Assembly (NCBI GenBank): GCA_009861545.1 | Contig: VXME01000046.1 | Coordinates: 20,366 to 84,365 of the forward strand | Source of the DNA: Acidobacteriota bacterium | Lineage (GTDB): Bacteria > Acidobacteriota > Vicinamibacteria > Vicinamibacterales > UBA8438 | Direction: 5' to 3' | Length of the DNA stretch: 64,000 bases | Part shown: in pieces, positions 50,707 through 60,361 of the stretch | How the letters are laid out: each line of letters opens with the position of its first letter | Position numbering within the stretch: position 1 is the stretch's first letter | Translations under genes and position numbers: made by a program | The notes under the pieces: generated by a model | Databases searched by the model: none | The model's input: the letters and a program-made list of their open reading frames with translations, nothing else | What the model was told of the DNA's origin: nothing

Positions 50707-51873
50707 ATGCGCCGGACAGGCCGTTATCTCTTTACCTCCGAATCGGTCACGGAAGGCCATCCGGACAAGATAGCCGATCAGGTTTCCGATGCCGTTCTCG
50801 ACGCGGTTCTGGCGGACGATCCGACCGGCCGCGTCGCTTGCGAGACGCTGCTGACGACCGGCCTGATCGTGCTGGCGGGGGAGATCACGACGACCGCCAG
50901 GGTCGAGTTCGCGGATGTCGCCCGCGAAGCGGTGAGGGACGTCGGCTACACGCGCGCCAAGTTCGGCTTCGACGCCGACACCTGTGCCGTGCTCTCGTCC
51001 CTGCACGGGCAGTCCCCGGATATCGCCATGGGGGTGGACCCGGGCGGCGCGGGCGACCAGGGCCTGATGTTCGGTTACGCCTGCAACGAGACGCCGGAGC
51101 TGATGCCGCTGCCGCTCATGCTCGCGCACCATCTGGTGCGGGCGCTCTCCAACGTCCGCCGCGAGGGGCGGCTGAGCTACCTCCGGCCTGACGGCAAGTC
51201 GCAGGTCACGGTGGAATACGACGGCGACCGGCCGCGGCGCATCGACGCCGTCGTGGTGTCGAGCCAGCACAGCGACGAGGTCTCCACGGAGCAGTTGCGC
51301 GACGACATCACCCGCGAGGTCATTCGGGCCACCGTCCCGGAGTCGATGATCGACGAGGCGACGAAGATCTACGTCAACCCGACCGGCCGTTTCGTGACCG
51401 GGGGTCCGCACGGCGACTCCGGCGTGACCGGGCGCAAGATCATCGTCGACACCTACGGCGGCATGGCCCCGCACGGCGGCGGCGCGTTCTCCGGCAAGGA
51501 CCCGACCAAGGTCGACCGTTCCGCTTCCTACATGGCGCGCTACATCGCGAAGAACTGCGTGGCGGCTGGGCTGGCGGAACGCGTGCAGGTGCAGCTCGCC
51601 TACGCCATCGGCATCGCCGATCCCGTCTCCGTCCTGCTCGACACGTTCGGCACGGGGAGGGTCGGCGAGGAGCGGCTCAGCGCTCTCGTCCGGGAGCATT
51701 TCTCGCTGACGCCGAAGGGCATCATCGAGACGCTGGCGCTGCGCCGGCCCATCTATCGCGGGACGGCGGCGTTCGGTCACTTCGGACGGACCGATCCGGA
51801 ATTCACCTGGGAGCGGACCGACAAGGCCGCTGCGCTGAGCGCCGCGGCCGGAGTCCGGGAGTCTGCGCCGTAG
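50707..51873 (+). CDS. metK: S-adenosylmethionine synthetase
   Basis: 388 residues. It makes SAM from ATP and methionine as a tetramer. All signatures are present: [20 protein letters not shown] (ATP site), [16 protein letters not shown] (signature hexapeptide GAGDQG), [33 protein letters not shown] and the P-loop-like [22 protein letters not shown] at 50707 begins the conserved N-terminus, with GAAGGGAG about 12 bases upstream. It is convergent with the LptF-LptG fusion gene 15 bp away. Confidence 0.97.
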   Translation: MRRTGRYLFTSESVTEGHPDKIADQVSDAVLDAVLADDPTGRVACETLLTTGLIVLAGEITTTARVEFADVAREAVRDVGYTRAKFGFDADTCAVLSSLHGQSPDIAMGVDPGGAGDQGLMFGYACNETPELMPLPLMLAHHLVRALSNVRREGRLSYLRPDGKSQVTVEYDGDRPRRIDAVVVSSQHSDEVSTEQLRDDITREVIRATVPESMIDEATKIYVNPTGRFVTGGPHGDSGVTGRKIIVDTYGGMAPHGGGAFSGKDPTKVDRSASYMARYIAKNCVAAGLAERVQVQLAYAIGIADPVSVLLDTFGTGRVGEERLSALVREHFSLTPKGIIETLALRRPIYRGTAAFGHFGRTDPEFTWERTDKAAALSAAAGVRESAP

Positions 51874-51888
51874 CACGCAACGAACCGG

Positions 51889-54216
51889 TCAGGTCCGAAC
51901 CGTGAGCAGGAAGTAACCCGCGGACGTGCCGAAAATCAGATTCGGGGCCCAGGCGGCGGTGGCGGGCATGAGCACGCCGGCGCCGCCGAGTGCACCGAAC
52001 ACGCTCAGCACGATCCAGTAGGTGAACGCGAGTGCGATGCCGACGCCCACGCCGTAGAGCGCGCCGCGCGGCCCGGTGGTCACGGCGAAGGGTACGGCGA
52101 TGAGCGTGAGGATCACGGTGACGAAGGGGAAGGACGCCTTACGGTGCAGCGCCACCACCAGGTTGACGACGTCGAAACCCCGCGCGCGCAGGTCCACGAT
52201 GTACCGCTCGAGCTCGCGAAAGTTCATGAGCTCGGCGTCGGGTCTCTCCGCCACGAAGACGCCGGGCGCCGACACCGCCTGCAGGGCCCGCGCCGCGTCC
52301 TTCCGATAGGGGGAGGACGCTTCCGGCGCCGGGGCGAACTCCCGCGACCAGACGTTTTGGCCCTGCCATTCGTCGTCGTACGCCGCGTGCGTGGCGTACG
52401 TCCGGCGCACCAGCGACCACGGCCCGTCGCCCAGCTCGAAGATGGACAGGCTGTCGATCTCCGATCGATCGGGGTCGAAGTAGCGGTAGTGGTAGATCAC
52501 GCCGTCGTCGTACAGCCACTGCCGCGCCAGGACCTCGAACGTCTGCGTGCGCCCCGTGCGGATCTCGCGGTTCAGGGTCTCGGCGGTTCGATTCGCCCGC
52601 GCGAGCACCGTCTCTCCCAGCGCGAACAACAAGCCGCTCCAGACGAGGCTGAAGCAGAGAATCGGGAACGCCGCTCGATACAGGCTGATCCCGCACGCCT
52701 TCATCACGGTGAGCTCGCTCGTCCTCGTGAGCAGACCGATGGTCACCAGCGTCGCCACGAGTCCGGCGATCGGCAGGACGTAGTAGACGAACTGCGGCGT
52801 CGCGTGCCAGAAGTAGCGCAGCAGCATCACGCCCGTCGTTTCGTCCTTGAACAGCTTGTCGGACAGGTCGATGAAGGTGGCGATGTAGAAGATGCCGAGC
52901 AGGCCGACGAACGCGAGGCCCACCCAGCGCAGGTACATCTTCGTCACGTACCAGTCGAGGATGTTGACGCCCGGCAGCGATCCGCCGGACACCGTGACGA
53001 CGGGGTCCCGATCGGCGGCGCCGGCGATCGCGGGACCGCCGGTAACCTCGGGAACGCTGGGCGGCGCGGGCAGCCTCCAGCGCGTCCACGGCAGCGAGGC
53101 GCCACGCTCGACTCCCCCTGCGCGCCGCCGAATCAGCGCCACGCCGGCCAGTCCCAGCACGATGTTCGGCAGCCACATCGCCAGGTGGGGGGGCACCCGC
53201 TGCCCCTTGGCGAGCGCTTCCGACTCGTACATCAGCACGTAGTAGGCGAAGATGACCGCGATGCCGAGCGCGAAGCTGGCCAGTCGTCCATCCGTGCGGC
53301 TGCTCACGCCGAAAGCCACGCCGAGCAGCACGAAGACGAAGCACGCGAACGGAATGGAGAACTTCTTGTGGGCCTCGATGATCGGCGCGTGCGGCGACAC
53401 CCCCGCCGCGCGCATCGCGGCGGCCTGCTCGTTCAGCTCCGGGATGGTCATCTCGCGCAGGCCCCGGTCCGGCCCACCCGCGGGGAACAGGGACTCGGCG
53501 TCCAACTGGATCCGCAGCTCCCGGAAGGCGTGCACCTCGTAGGCGTCCGGGGCGGCGGGATCCACCCGATGGCGCTCGCCGTTCTCGAGCACGATGGCAA
53601 CGGTTCGGCGGTCCCGATCCACGCCGACGCGACCGCGTTCCGCGATGTAGATGTCCGGCTGTTCCGGCCGCTGGACATCCGCGAGAAAGACGTCGAGCCA
53701 TCCTTCGCCGGTGCTGGAGACTTCCTGGACGTACAGCACGACGTCCGGGAAGTCCCCCACGTAGAACACCCGCGGCTTCACCTCGCCCTCGGCGCGGTTC
53801 GCCTGCACGCGCAGCAGGATCTCGCGAAACCGCTGATTGGCGTCCGGCACCACCGACAGCATCAGGTAGCAGTTGATCGCCGCCGTGGCGGCGGCGAGGA
53901 CCAGCAGGGGAGTCAGGATGCGGAACAGGCTGATGCCGCAGGCCTGCATCGCCACCGTCTCGCGGTCGCCGGACAACCGGCCGAGGCCCATCAGGACGCC
54001 GACCAGCAGGGCCATGGGTATCGTGACGCCGAGCGACTGCGGGACGAGCAGCAGCAGCATCTCGGCCACGTGCCGCGCGTCCACCCCGATCCGGATCAGC
54101 TCTTCCGCCTGATTCATGATCGGCGGCAGCAGCATCAGGAACGTGAAGACGAGCAGGGTCAGGAAGAAGGGGAGGATCACCTCCCGCACGACGTAGTGAC
54201 TGATGATGCTCGGCAC
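51889..54216 (-). CDS. lptF/lptG: LptF-LptG fusion permease (LPS transport), copy 2 of a tandem pair
   Basis: 775 residues, twice the usual ~360. Residues 1-~370 are one YjgP/YjgQ permease (three helices, periplasmic jellyroll, three helices: LVGVLMGLGRLSGDRETVAM, RFREILLRVQANRAEGEVKP, FSIPFACFVFVLLGVAFGVS). A ~40-residue polar linker follows. Residues ~415-775 are a second permease (LDWYVTKMYLRWVGLAFVGL, TRTSELTVMKACGISLYRAA, ALHRKASFPFVTVILTLIAV). In other bacteria LptF and LptG are separate and form the heterodimer that, with LptB2, extracts LPS from the inner membrane; here one chain could supply both. The stop lies next to metK; the homologous gene ends 13 bp upstream. Confidence 0.9.
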   Translation of the reverse strand: MPSIISHYVVREVILPFFLTLLVFTFLMLLPPIMNQAEELIRIGVDARHVAEMLLLLVPQSLGVTIPMALLVGVLMGLGRLSGDRETVAMQACGISLFRILTPLLVLAAATAAINCYLMLSVVPDANQRFREILLRVQANRAEGEVKPRVFYVGDFPDVVLYVQEVSSTGEGWLDVFLADVQRPEQPDIYIAERGRVGVDRDRRTVAIVLENGERHRVDPAAPDAYEVHAFRELRIQLDAESLFPAGGPDRGLREMTIPELNEQAAAMRAAGVSPHAPIIEAHKKFSIPFACFVFVLLGVAFGVSSRTDGRLASFALGIAVIFAYYVLMYESEALAKGQRVPPHLAMWLPNIVLGLAGVALIRRRAGGVERGASLPWTRWRLPAPPSVPEVTGGPAIAGAADRDPVVTVSGGSLPGVNILDWYVTKMYLRWVGLAFVGLLGIFYIATFIDLSDKLFKDETTGVMLLRYFWHATPQFVYYVLPIAGLVATLVTIGLLTRTSELTVMKACGISLYRAAFPILCFSLVWSGLLFALGETVLARANRTAETLNREIRTGRTQTFEVLARQWLYDDGVIYHYRYFDPDRSEIDSLSIFELGDGPWSLVRRTYATHAAYDDEWQGQNVWSREFAPAPEASSPYRKDAARALQAVSAPGVFVAERPDAELMNFRELERYIVDLRARGFDVVNLVVALHRKASFPFVTVILTLIAVPFAVTTGPRGALYGVGVGIALAFTYWIVLSVFGALGGAGVLMPATAAWAPNLIFGTSAGYFLLTVRT

Positions 54217-54229
54217 CGTATCCGCTCCG

Positions 54230-56530
54230 TCAGGTCCGCACGGAGAACAGGAAGCAGCCGGCCGCGGCGCCGAAGATCAGGTTCGGCGCCCAGGCCGCGG
54301 TGGCCGGCATGAGCACGCCGGCGCTGCCCAGAGCCCCGAACACGCTCAGCACGATCCAGTAGGTGAACGCCAGCACGATGCCGGCTCCGACCCCGTAGAG
54401 GGCGCCGCGAGGACCGATCGTCACCGCGAACGGCACGGCAATGAGGGTGAGAATGAACGTGACGAACGGAAACGACGCCTTGCGGTGCAACTCGACGACG
54501 AGATTGACGACGTCGAAGCCGAGCGCCCGCAGCTCCACGACGTGCCGTTCGAGTTCGCGATAACTCATGAGCTCCGCGTCCGGCAGCTCGGCCGAGAACA
54601 CCGCGGGCGGCGCCACCGCGGGCAGCCCCTGCTCGCTGCCGTGGTCGTACGTCGTGGCGGCTTCCGCCGTCGGGAACGCGCGCGACCAGACGCCACGGCC
54701 TTTCCAGGCGCCCTGGAACGACGCCTCGGCGGCGTACGTCCGGCCCGAAAGCGACCAGGGACGACCCGTGAACTCATAGACCGACAGGCCGCTCACCGCG
54801 GGTCCGTCCGCGTCGAAGTGCAGATAATGGTAGATGTCGCCGTCCTCGTTCACCAGCCACGCCCTGTCTCCGGTACCGAACGGCTGCGTCCGGCCGGTGC
54901 GGATCTCGCGGTTGAGCGCCTCCGCCCGGCGGTTCGCCCGCGCCAGAACGCTCTCGCCGATCGCGAACAGCAGACCGCTCCACAGCAGGCTGAAGCAGAG
55001 GATGGGCGCCGCCATCCGGTACAGACTGATCCCGCAGGCCTTCATCACCGTCAACTCGTTCGTCCGGGTCAGCAGGCCGACGGTCACGAGCGTGGTTACC
55101 AGCGCCGCAACGGGGAGGACGTAGGAGACGAACTGCGGCGTGGCGTACCAGAAGTACTCCAGCAGCCTCAGCAGGGTGGTCTCGTCCTTGAACAGCTTGT
55201 CGGAGAGGTCCAGGAAGGTGATCACGTAGAAGAGGCCGAGCAGGCCGACGAAGGCGAGCGTCATCCAGCGCAGGTAGATCTGCGTCACGTACCGGTCGAG
55301 GAGGCCGATTCCCGGCGCCGCCCGGGACACCCTGACGAGGATTGGCGGGTCCGCCGGCTCGGCCGTTGCCGGCGCTTCCGCGGGTCGGAGCGCCGGCGAT
55401 GCAAGCCACGGAAGCGCCGCGTGCGGCTCGTTCGACCGAGCGCGCCACCAGACCAGGCCGGCGCCGGCCAGACCCATCACCACGTTCGGTATCCACCTCA
55501 CGAGGTGCGGCGACAGCCACTGTCCCTTGGCCAGCGCCGTACCCAGGTACAGCATCACGTAGTACGCGAGGATGACGGCGATCCCGAGCGCGAAGCTCGC
55601 CAGACGTCCTTCCTTGCGGCTGCTGGCTCCCAATCCGACGGCGAGCAGCACGAAGACGAAGCACGCCACGGGAATCGAGAATTTCTCGTGGATGGCCATG
55701 ATCGGCTGATGCGGCGAGATCCCCGCCGCGCGCATCGCCGAGGCCTCTTCCCGCAGTTCCGGTATGGACAGCTCGTCGACATCCCGTGCCGGCCCGCCGT
55801 CCGGAAACACCGACGAGGCATCGAGCTGAATCGTCAGCTCTTCGAAGCGGTGCACCTCGTACGCGGACGGGACGGCCGGGTCCACCCGGTGTCGCTCACC
55901 GTTGCGCAGGGCGACGGCAACGGTGCGCAGTTCCTCGTCCACCGCGACGCGGCCCCATTCGGCCACGTAGACGTCAGGCTGTTCCGGCCGCTCGACGTCC
56001 GCGAGGAAGACGTCTCTCCAGCCGTCCGGCGCGACCTCCCGCACGTAGAGAACCGCGCGCGGAAACCGATCCACCTGAAACACGCGCGGCTTGATCTCGC
56101 CCTCGGCGCGGTTCGCCGACACGCGGAACACCGTCTCCCGCAAGCGTCGGTTGGCGTTCGGCACCGCCTCGGCCAGCAGGTAGCAGTCGATCGCCGCCGC
56201 CAGGGCGGCCAGGACGAGCAGCGGCGACAGGATGCGGAAGACGCCGATGCCGCACGCCTGCATCGCCACCATCTCGCGGTCGCCCGACAGGCGTCCGAGC
56301 CCCATCAGGACCCCGACCAGGAGCGCCATCGGAATCGTCAGGCCCAGCGAGTACGGCAGCGCCGTCACGAGAATCCGCAGGATGTCGCCCAGGTCCACGC
56401 CGACCCCGATCAGCTCTTCCGCGTGCTTGGTGATCGGGTCGAGCATCAGCAGGAAGGTGAAGACCACCTGCGCGAGGCAGAACGGCGGTATCACTTCCCG
56501 CAGGACGTAGCGACCGAGGATGCCAAACAT
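54230..56530 (-). CDS. lptF/lptG: LptF-LptG fusion permease (LPS transport), copy 1 of a tandem pair
   Basis: 766 residues, same architecture as the gene that follows it: LptF-like half (LVGVLMGLGRLSGDREMVAM, RLRETVFRVSANRAEGEIKP, FSIPVACFVFVLLAVGLGAS), a Pro/Ala-rich linker at ~370-405, and LptG-like half (LDRYVTQIYLRWMTLAFVGL, TRTNELTVMKACGISLYRMA, ELHRKASFPFVTFILTLIAV, ending WAPNLIFGAAAGCFLFSVRT). It clearly arose by tandem duplication with the downstream copy, but many substitutions separate the two, most in the periplasmic domains. No LptB, LptC or LptA gene is in view. The 183-bp gap to parB has no confident promoter. Confidence 0.9.
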   Translation of the reverse strand: MFGILGRYVLREVIPPFCLAQVVFTFLLMLDPITKHAEELIGVGVDLGDILRILVTALPYSLGLTIPMALLVGVLMGLGRLSGDREMVAMQACGIGVFRILSPLLVLAALAAAIDCYLLAEAVPNANRRLRETVFRVSANRAEGEIKPRVFQVDRFPRAVLYVREVAPDGWRDVFLADVERPEQPDVYVAEWGRVAVDEELRTVAVALRNGERHRVDPAVPSAYEVHRFEELTIQLDASSVFPDGGPARDVDELSIPELREEASAMRAAGISPHQPIMAIHEKFSIPVACFVFVLLAVGLGASSRKEGRLASFALGIAVILAYYVMLYLGTALAKGQWLSPHLVRWIPNVVMGLAGAGLVWWRARSNEPHAALPWLASPALRPAEAPATAEPADPPILVRVSRAAPGIGLLDRYVTQIYLRWMTLAFVGLLGLFYVITFLDLSDKLFKDETTLLRLLEYFWYATPQFVSYVLPVAALVTTLVTVGLLTRTNELTVMKACGISLYRMAAPILCFSLLWSGLLFAIGESVLARANRRAEALNREIRTGRTQPFGTGDRAWLVNEDGDIYHYLHFDADGPAVSGLSVYEFTGRPWSLSGRTYAAEASFQGAWKGRGVWSRAFPTAEAATTYDHGSEQGLPAVAPPAVFSAELPDAELMSYRELERHVVELRALGFDVVNLVVELHRKASFPFVTFILTLIAVPFAVTIGPRGALYGVGAGIVLAFTYWIVLSVFGALGSAGVLMPATAAWAPNLIFGAAAGCFLFSVRT

Positions 56531-56713
56531 TTGCTGACCCGGATCCGTGACGCCGGCCGCGCGTGTTCGCGGCAGCGCCTCATCCGATCCTATCGGTCGC
56601 GCGGCGTGCTCGCCAACCGCACCGGATCGTGGGTCCGATAAGGGGTCTTATGTTAACGTGCGACCCTCGGGCGCCCCCCGGCGGCCCGTTTCTGCACGCC
56701 GGCCGCCACGACC

Positions 56714-57565
56714 TCAGTCGCCGGAGTCCTGGTCCGGACGGGCATCCGAGCGGCGCAGGTCGTCGAGGATGCCCTCGAGCGCCGCGATCAGTTGATCCCG
56801 CGGCACGTTCGTCTTGCGGAATGCCAGGCGCAGACTGAACGTCCGGTTCGGCGGCGCGTACCGGTACACGAACGGCTTGGCCCGTCCCGTCCCGCGGCGG
56901 CTCGCCGCCGTCTCCCGTGCGCGTTGCCGCGTCGCATCGCCGTCGCGCGTGATCTGCTCGATGAAGGCGAGCATCGCCTCCGGGCTGCGCTGCCGGACGA
57001 TTTCGAGCAGGACCGACTTCGACGTGATGTCGGCGAGTCGGCACAACCGCTGCACCTCCTCCGGCATCGTGTTGAGGCTCAGGGTCTCGGTGACCGACGT
57101 GCGGGACTTGCCGAGCCGCTTCGCAAGCTGCTCGTGCGTGTAGGCGAAGCGCTCGACCAGAGCCCGGAGCGCCTCGGCTTCCTCGAATGCGGTCAGCGTC
57201 TTGCGCTGGACGTTCTCGATGAGCGCGAGCTCGATGCTTTCGGACTCGTCCGCGGGACGTACGACCACCGGGAGCTCGGTCAGGCCGATCTGCACGGCCG
57301 CCTGGTACCGTCGTTCTCCGGCGATGATGCCGTAGCGTTCGCCCCGCGGCCGCACGATCAACGGTTCGAGGATTCCCTTCTCGACGATGGAGGCCTTCAG
57401 CTCCGTCAGATCGCCCATCACCTGGCGCGGCTGGTCCGGATTGGGGTCGACGCGGTCGATGGGCACCATGCGGCCGATCGGCTTGCCCGACGACGCGGAG
57501 AGGGTCTCCACGTAGTGTGCCTCGTGGCGCATTCGTACGGTTTCGGGCAGTCCCCGCTTAGACAC
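56714..57565 (-). CDS. parB: Chromosome-partitioning protein ParB
   Basis: 283 residues. parS-binding CTPase clamp. ParB/Srx domain: MVPIDRVDPNPDQPRQVMGD, GILEPLIVRPRGERYGIIAG with ERRYQAAVQIG (CTP motif), ALIENVQRKTLTAFEEAEAL; helix-turn-helix: YTHEQLAKRLGKSRTSVTET. The C-terminal region is shorter and basic. GTG at 57565 overlaps the parA stop by 8 bp and keeps the gene coupled; an ATG at ~57532 is an alternative. No parS-like sequence (TGTTTCACGTGAAACA) is seen in this window. Confidence 0.92.
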   Translation of the reverse strand: MSKRGLPETVRMRHEAHYVETLSASSGKPIGRMVPIDRVDPNPDQPRQVMGDLTELKASIVEKGILEPLIVRPRGERYGIIAGERRYQAAVQIGLTELPVVVRPADESESIELALIENVQRKTLTAFEEAEALRALVERFAYTHEQLAKRLGKSRTSVTETLSLNTMPEEVQRLCRLADITSKSVLLEIVRQRSPEAMLAFIEQITRDGDATRQRARETAASRRGTGRAKPFVYRYAPPNRTFSLRLAFRKTNVPRDQLIAALEGILDDLRRSDARPDQDSGD

Positions 57566-58313
57566 GGTCCATGACCTCCTCGCACAGACTGTAGTAGTCC
57601 GCCGCACCGGTCGAGTTGGGCGCGAACGTGAAGATGGACTCGCGGTAGGCGGGCCCCTCCTCCAGCCGCACGTTCTTGGAGATCACGGTCCGGAAGACCT
57701 TGGCGCCGAACGCCTCGCGGATGCGGTGCTGGATGTCGCGTCCGAGCGAGGTCCTTCGGTCGTGCATCGTGATCAGCACGCCGAGGATGTCGAGCCCCGG
57801 GTTGGCCCGGGACTGCACGCGCTGCACCGTCTCCAGCAGATCGTCGGTGCCCTCGAGGGCGAAGTACGACGACTGGATGGGAATGAGCAGATGGGTCGCG
57901 GCGACCAGGGCGTTGACGGTGAGCAGGCCGAGCGCCGGCGGGCAGTCGATGACGACGTACGAGAAGCGCTCCCCCAGGGCGTCCAGACGCTCCTTGAGAC
58001 GGAAGTGGGCGTCCAGCTCCCCCACCAGGCGCGCTTCGAGCTTCGCCAGGGCGATTCGGGCGGGCGCTATCCACAGGTTGTCCTGCGGCGAGGGGCGGAT
58101 CACGTCCGACAGGGCGCAGCCGTCGTCGACCATCGTCTCGTACACGGAGCGGAAGGCCGCGTCGCGCTGCACGAAGGAGATCGTGCTGTTCCCCTGGGGG
58201 TCGAGATCGATGAGGAGGGTGGACTTGCCGCGCAGTGCGAGTGCGGAGGCCAGGTTGATGGCCGTGGTGGTCTTGCCGACGCCGCCCTTCTGATTGGCGA
58301 TCGCAACAATCAT
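57558..58313 (-). CDS. parA: Chromosome-partitioning ATPase ParA/Soj
   Basis: 251 residues, the short chromosomal type without an N-terminal DNA-binding extension. Deviant Walker A IANQKGGVGKTTTAINLAS (both Lys), switch I region LIDLDPQGNST, Walker B YVVIDCPPALGLLTVNAL, and PIQSSYFALEGTDDLLETV. It forms ATP-dependent dimers on nucleoid DNA that move ParB-parS. It is transcribed leftwards from a near-consensus promoter at 58395-58423. Confidence 0.95.
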   Translation of the reverse strand: MIVAIANQKGGVGKTTTAINLASALALRGKSTLLIDLDPQGNSTISFVQRDAAFRSVYETMVDDGCALSDVIRPSPQDNLWIAPARIALAKLEARLVGELDAHFRLKERLDALGERFSYVVIDCPPALGLLTVNALVAATHLLIPIQSSYFALEGTDDLLETVQRVQSRANPGLDILGVLITMHDRRTSLGRDIQHRIREAFGAKVFRTVISKNVRLEEGPAYRESIFTFAPNSTGAADYYSLCEEVMDRV

Positions 58314-58394
58314 CTGAACGCCGTCGAAGGAGAAGGACAGTGACGGTGCAACGCGGGCGGAACCGGAGCCCCTTGACGCCGCCGGAATGCGGGC

Positions 58395-58423
58395 ATTCTA
58401 GGAACGACCCACCGGCATGTCAA
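58395..58423 (-). promoter_or_regulatory. near-consensus promoter of parAB
   Basis: On the minus strand a perfect TTGACA (58423-58418) is followed after exactly 17 bases by TAGAAT (58400-58395). The predicted start is near 58388, giving a ~75-base leader before parA. The 205-bp gap to the DUF151 gene holds no other recognisable feature. Confidence 0.75.
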
Positions 58424-58518
58424 GGCGGCGCACGCGGTGCTCTGCGAACAAGGCCCGCGCAATCAGCAGGTTGCGGAAGATGTCGGCCGGCCGACAGCGC
58501 GCGGTTGGCGGCCTGACG

Positions 58519-59004
58519 CTACATCTTGTACTTGCCCAGCTCCTCGGGGTCCAGGTTCTCCAGCCACTTGGCCAGGCGCTCGGAGTCGGCCTTGTCGGGG
58601 GCGAAGTCCAGGTTCTTCGCGTTCCTGACGACGACGTCCTCCACGTAGATCGGCGCGCTCACGCGCAGGGCCAGCGCGATCGCGTCGCTGGGGCGGGCAT
58701 CGACGGCGACCGTCTCGCCCCGGACGCGGACGTGGATGAGGGCGTAGAAGGTGTTCTCCTTCAGATCGCACACGACGATCTTCTCCACTGTTCCGTTCAG
58801 ATCGCTGATGAGGTTGCGCAGCAGGTCGTGGGTCATGGGCCGCGGTGTGGTCACGTTCTCGATCTGCAGGGCGATCGCATTGGCCTCGAAGATTCCGACC
58901 CAGATCGGAAGGACGTGCTCGCCGCCCTCGTCGCGGAGGATGACGATCGGCATGTTCGTGATCGGGTCGACCATCAGTCCCTTGATCGTCATCTCGATTT
59001 GCAT
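58519..59004 (-). CDS. DUF151-family protein (bifunctional nuclease family)
   Basis: 161 residues. MTIKGLMVDPITNMPIVILR, LPIWVGIFEANAIALQIENV, RPMTHDLLRNLISDLNG, FYALIHVRVRGETVAVDARP and SDAIALALRVSAPIYVEDVV match the DUF151/bifunctional nuclease domain almost end to end. Plant and bacterial members have been reported to act as RNase/DNase, but the bacterial role is uncertain. The start overlaps the 3' end of miaB by 16 bp, so it is probably the last gene of recN-miaB-DUF151. Confidence 0.9.
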   Translation of the reverse strand: MQIEMTIKGLMVDPITNMPIVILRDEGGEHVLPIWVGIFEANAIALQIENVTTPRPMTHDLLRNLISDLNGTVEKIVVCDLKENTFYALIHVRVRGETVAVDARPSDAIALALRVSAPIYVEDVVVRNAKNLDFAPDKADSERLAKWLENLDPEELGKYKM

Positions 59005-60356
59005 CGACCCACCCCATCCCCGCTCGTTTGCGGCTCGACCGCCGGGGACAGAGTGCCCCAGAGGCTGTTCGGTCCGGCACGTTCGATCCGGACGTCGAGC
59101 AGGCGGCCGATGCAGGTCGGATCGCCCGGAAAGTTCACGATCGTGTTGCCGCTCGTGCGACCGGCGAACTCGCCGTCACGGCGTCGGCTGGGCGCGTCGG
59201 CCAGCACCGTGACGGTGCGCCCGACCGCCGCCGCGTGCAGCTCCCGCTGAATCCCCTGCTGCAGCGCCTGCAACGCGGCGAGTCGGCCCGCCTTCTCGGC
59301 CTCCGGCACGTCGTCCGGCATCCGCGCGCGCGCCAGGGTGTTCGGCCGCTCGGAGTACTTGAACGAGAACATGCTGTGGTAACGCACGGCTTCCGTCAGG
59401 CTCAGGGTCTGCTCGAAGTCCTCGGCGGTCTCCCCCGGGAACCCGACAATCATATCGGTCGACAGCGCGATGTCCGTTACCGCCGCCCGGATCTCGTCGA
59501 CCTGCGCGAGATAGCGCTCGCGTGTGTGCCGCCGCCGCATCCGTCCGAGTACGCGCGTCGAACCGGACTGCACCGGCAGGTGGAGATGCTTGCACACCTT
59601 CGGCAGATCTCGAAGCGCCTCGATCATGCGCCGCGTCACGTGCCTCGGGTGCGGGCTCGCGAACCGGATGCGCTCGACGCCGGCGATTTCGTGGACGCGC
59701 TCGAGCAGTCCGGCGAAGTCGCAGTCCGGCGCATCGGGCGCCCGGTAGTGATTGACGATCTGGCCGAGTAGATGCACCTCGCGATGCCCGGCGGCGGCGG
59801 CCGCCGAGACCTCGCCCAGGATTTCCGCCACCGGCCGCATGCGTTCACGGCCTCGGGTATAGGGCACCACGCAGAAGGCGCAGAAGTCGTTGCAGCCCTC
59901 GATGACCGTCACGTAGGCCTTGACCGGATCGTCGCGGACCGCTACGCCGAGGGGAAACGAGACGTTGTCGTACGGACTGGTGTCGACCTGGGGACGGCGC
60001 GTCCGCTCGGCCTCCTCGATGGCCTGGGGAAGCATCGTCAGCGCCTGGGTCCCTATGACAACGTCCACCACCGGCGCGCGATCGACGATGCGCGATCCCT
60101 CCTGCTGCGCCACGCAGCCGGTCACCGCTACGAGGGGGCGCTCGTCGCGCGCGCGGTGCCGATACCGGTCGAGGCGCGCGAAGAGCTTCTCCGCCGCCCG
60201 TTCCCGCACGCTGCAGGTGTTGACGACGACGAGGGCCGGCTCCTCCTCCCCCGCCGCCGGCTCGTAGCCCGCCTGTTGCAGCAGACCGGCCAGCCGCTCG
60301 CTGTCGTGCACGTTCATCTGGCAGCCGAACGTCTCGACCGCGTACGTCCTTCCCAT
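58989..60356 (-). CDS. miaB: tRNA-2-methylthio-N6-dimethylallyladenosine synthase MiaB
   Basis: 455 residues. Radical-SAM methylthiotransferase acting on i6A37. The N-terminal auxiliary-cluster cysteines are in VETFGCQMNVHDS, VVNTCSVRERAAEKL and VTGCVAQQEG. The radical-SAM site is GCNDFCAFCVVPYTRGRERM (CxxxCxxC). Then IRFASPHPRHVTRRMIEAL, LHLPVQSGSTRVLGRMRRRH, DMIVGFPGETAEDFEQTL and a C-terminal TRAM domain. ATG at 60356 is favoured by GGGAG eight bases upstream over the GTG at 60365. It follows recN by a few bases. Confidence 0.96.
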   Translation of the reverse strand: MGRTYAVETFGCQMNVHDSERLAGLLQQAGYEPAAGEEEPALVVVNTCSVRERAAEKLFARLDRYRHRARDERPLVAVTGCVAQQEGSRIVDRAPVVDVVIGTQALTMLPQAIEEAERTRRPQVDTSPYDNVSFPLGVAVRDDPVKAYVTVIEGCNDFCAFCVVPYTRGRERMRPVAEILGEVSAAAAAGHREVHLLGQIVNHYRAPDAPDCDFAGLLERVHEIAGVERIRFASPHPRHVTRRMIEALRDLPKVCKHLHLPVQSGSTRVLGRMRRRHTRERYLAQVDEIRAAVTDIALSTDMIVGFPGETAEDFEQTLSLTEAVRYHSMFSFKYSERPNTLARARMPDDVPEAEKAGRLAALQALQQGIQRELHAAAVGRTVTVLADAPSRRRDGEFAGRTSGNTIVNFPGDPTCIGRLLDVRIERAGPNSLWGTLSPAVEPQTSGDGVGRCKSR

Positions 60357-60361
60357 CGTGC

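Noticed and set aside
56531..58518. parS sites near parAB
   Set aside because: No sequence close to TGTTTCACGTGAAACA; TGTTAACGTGCGACC near 56650 is too divergent.
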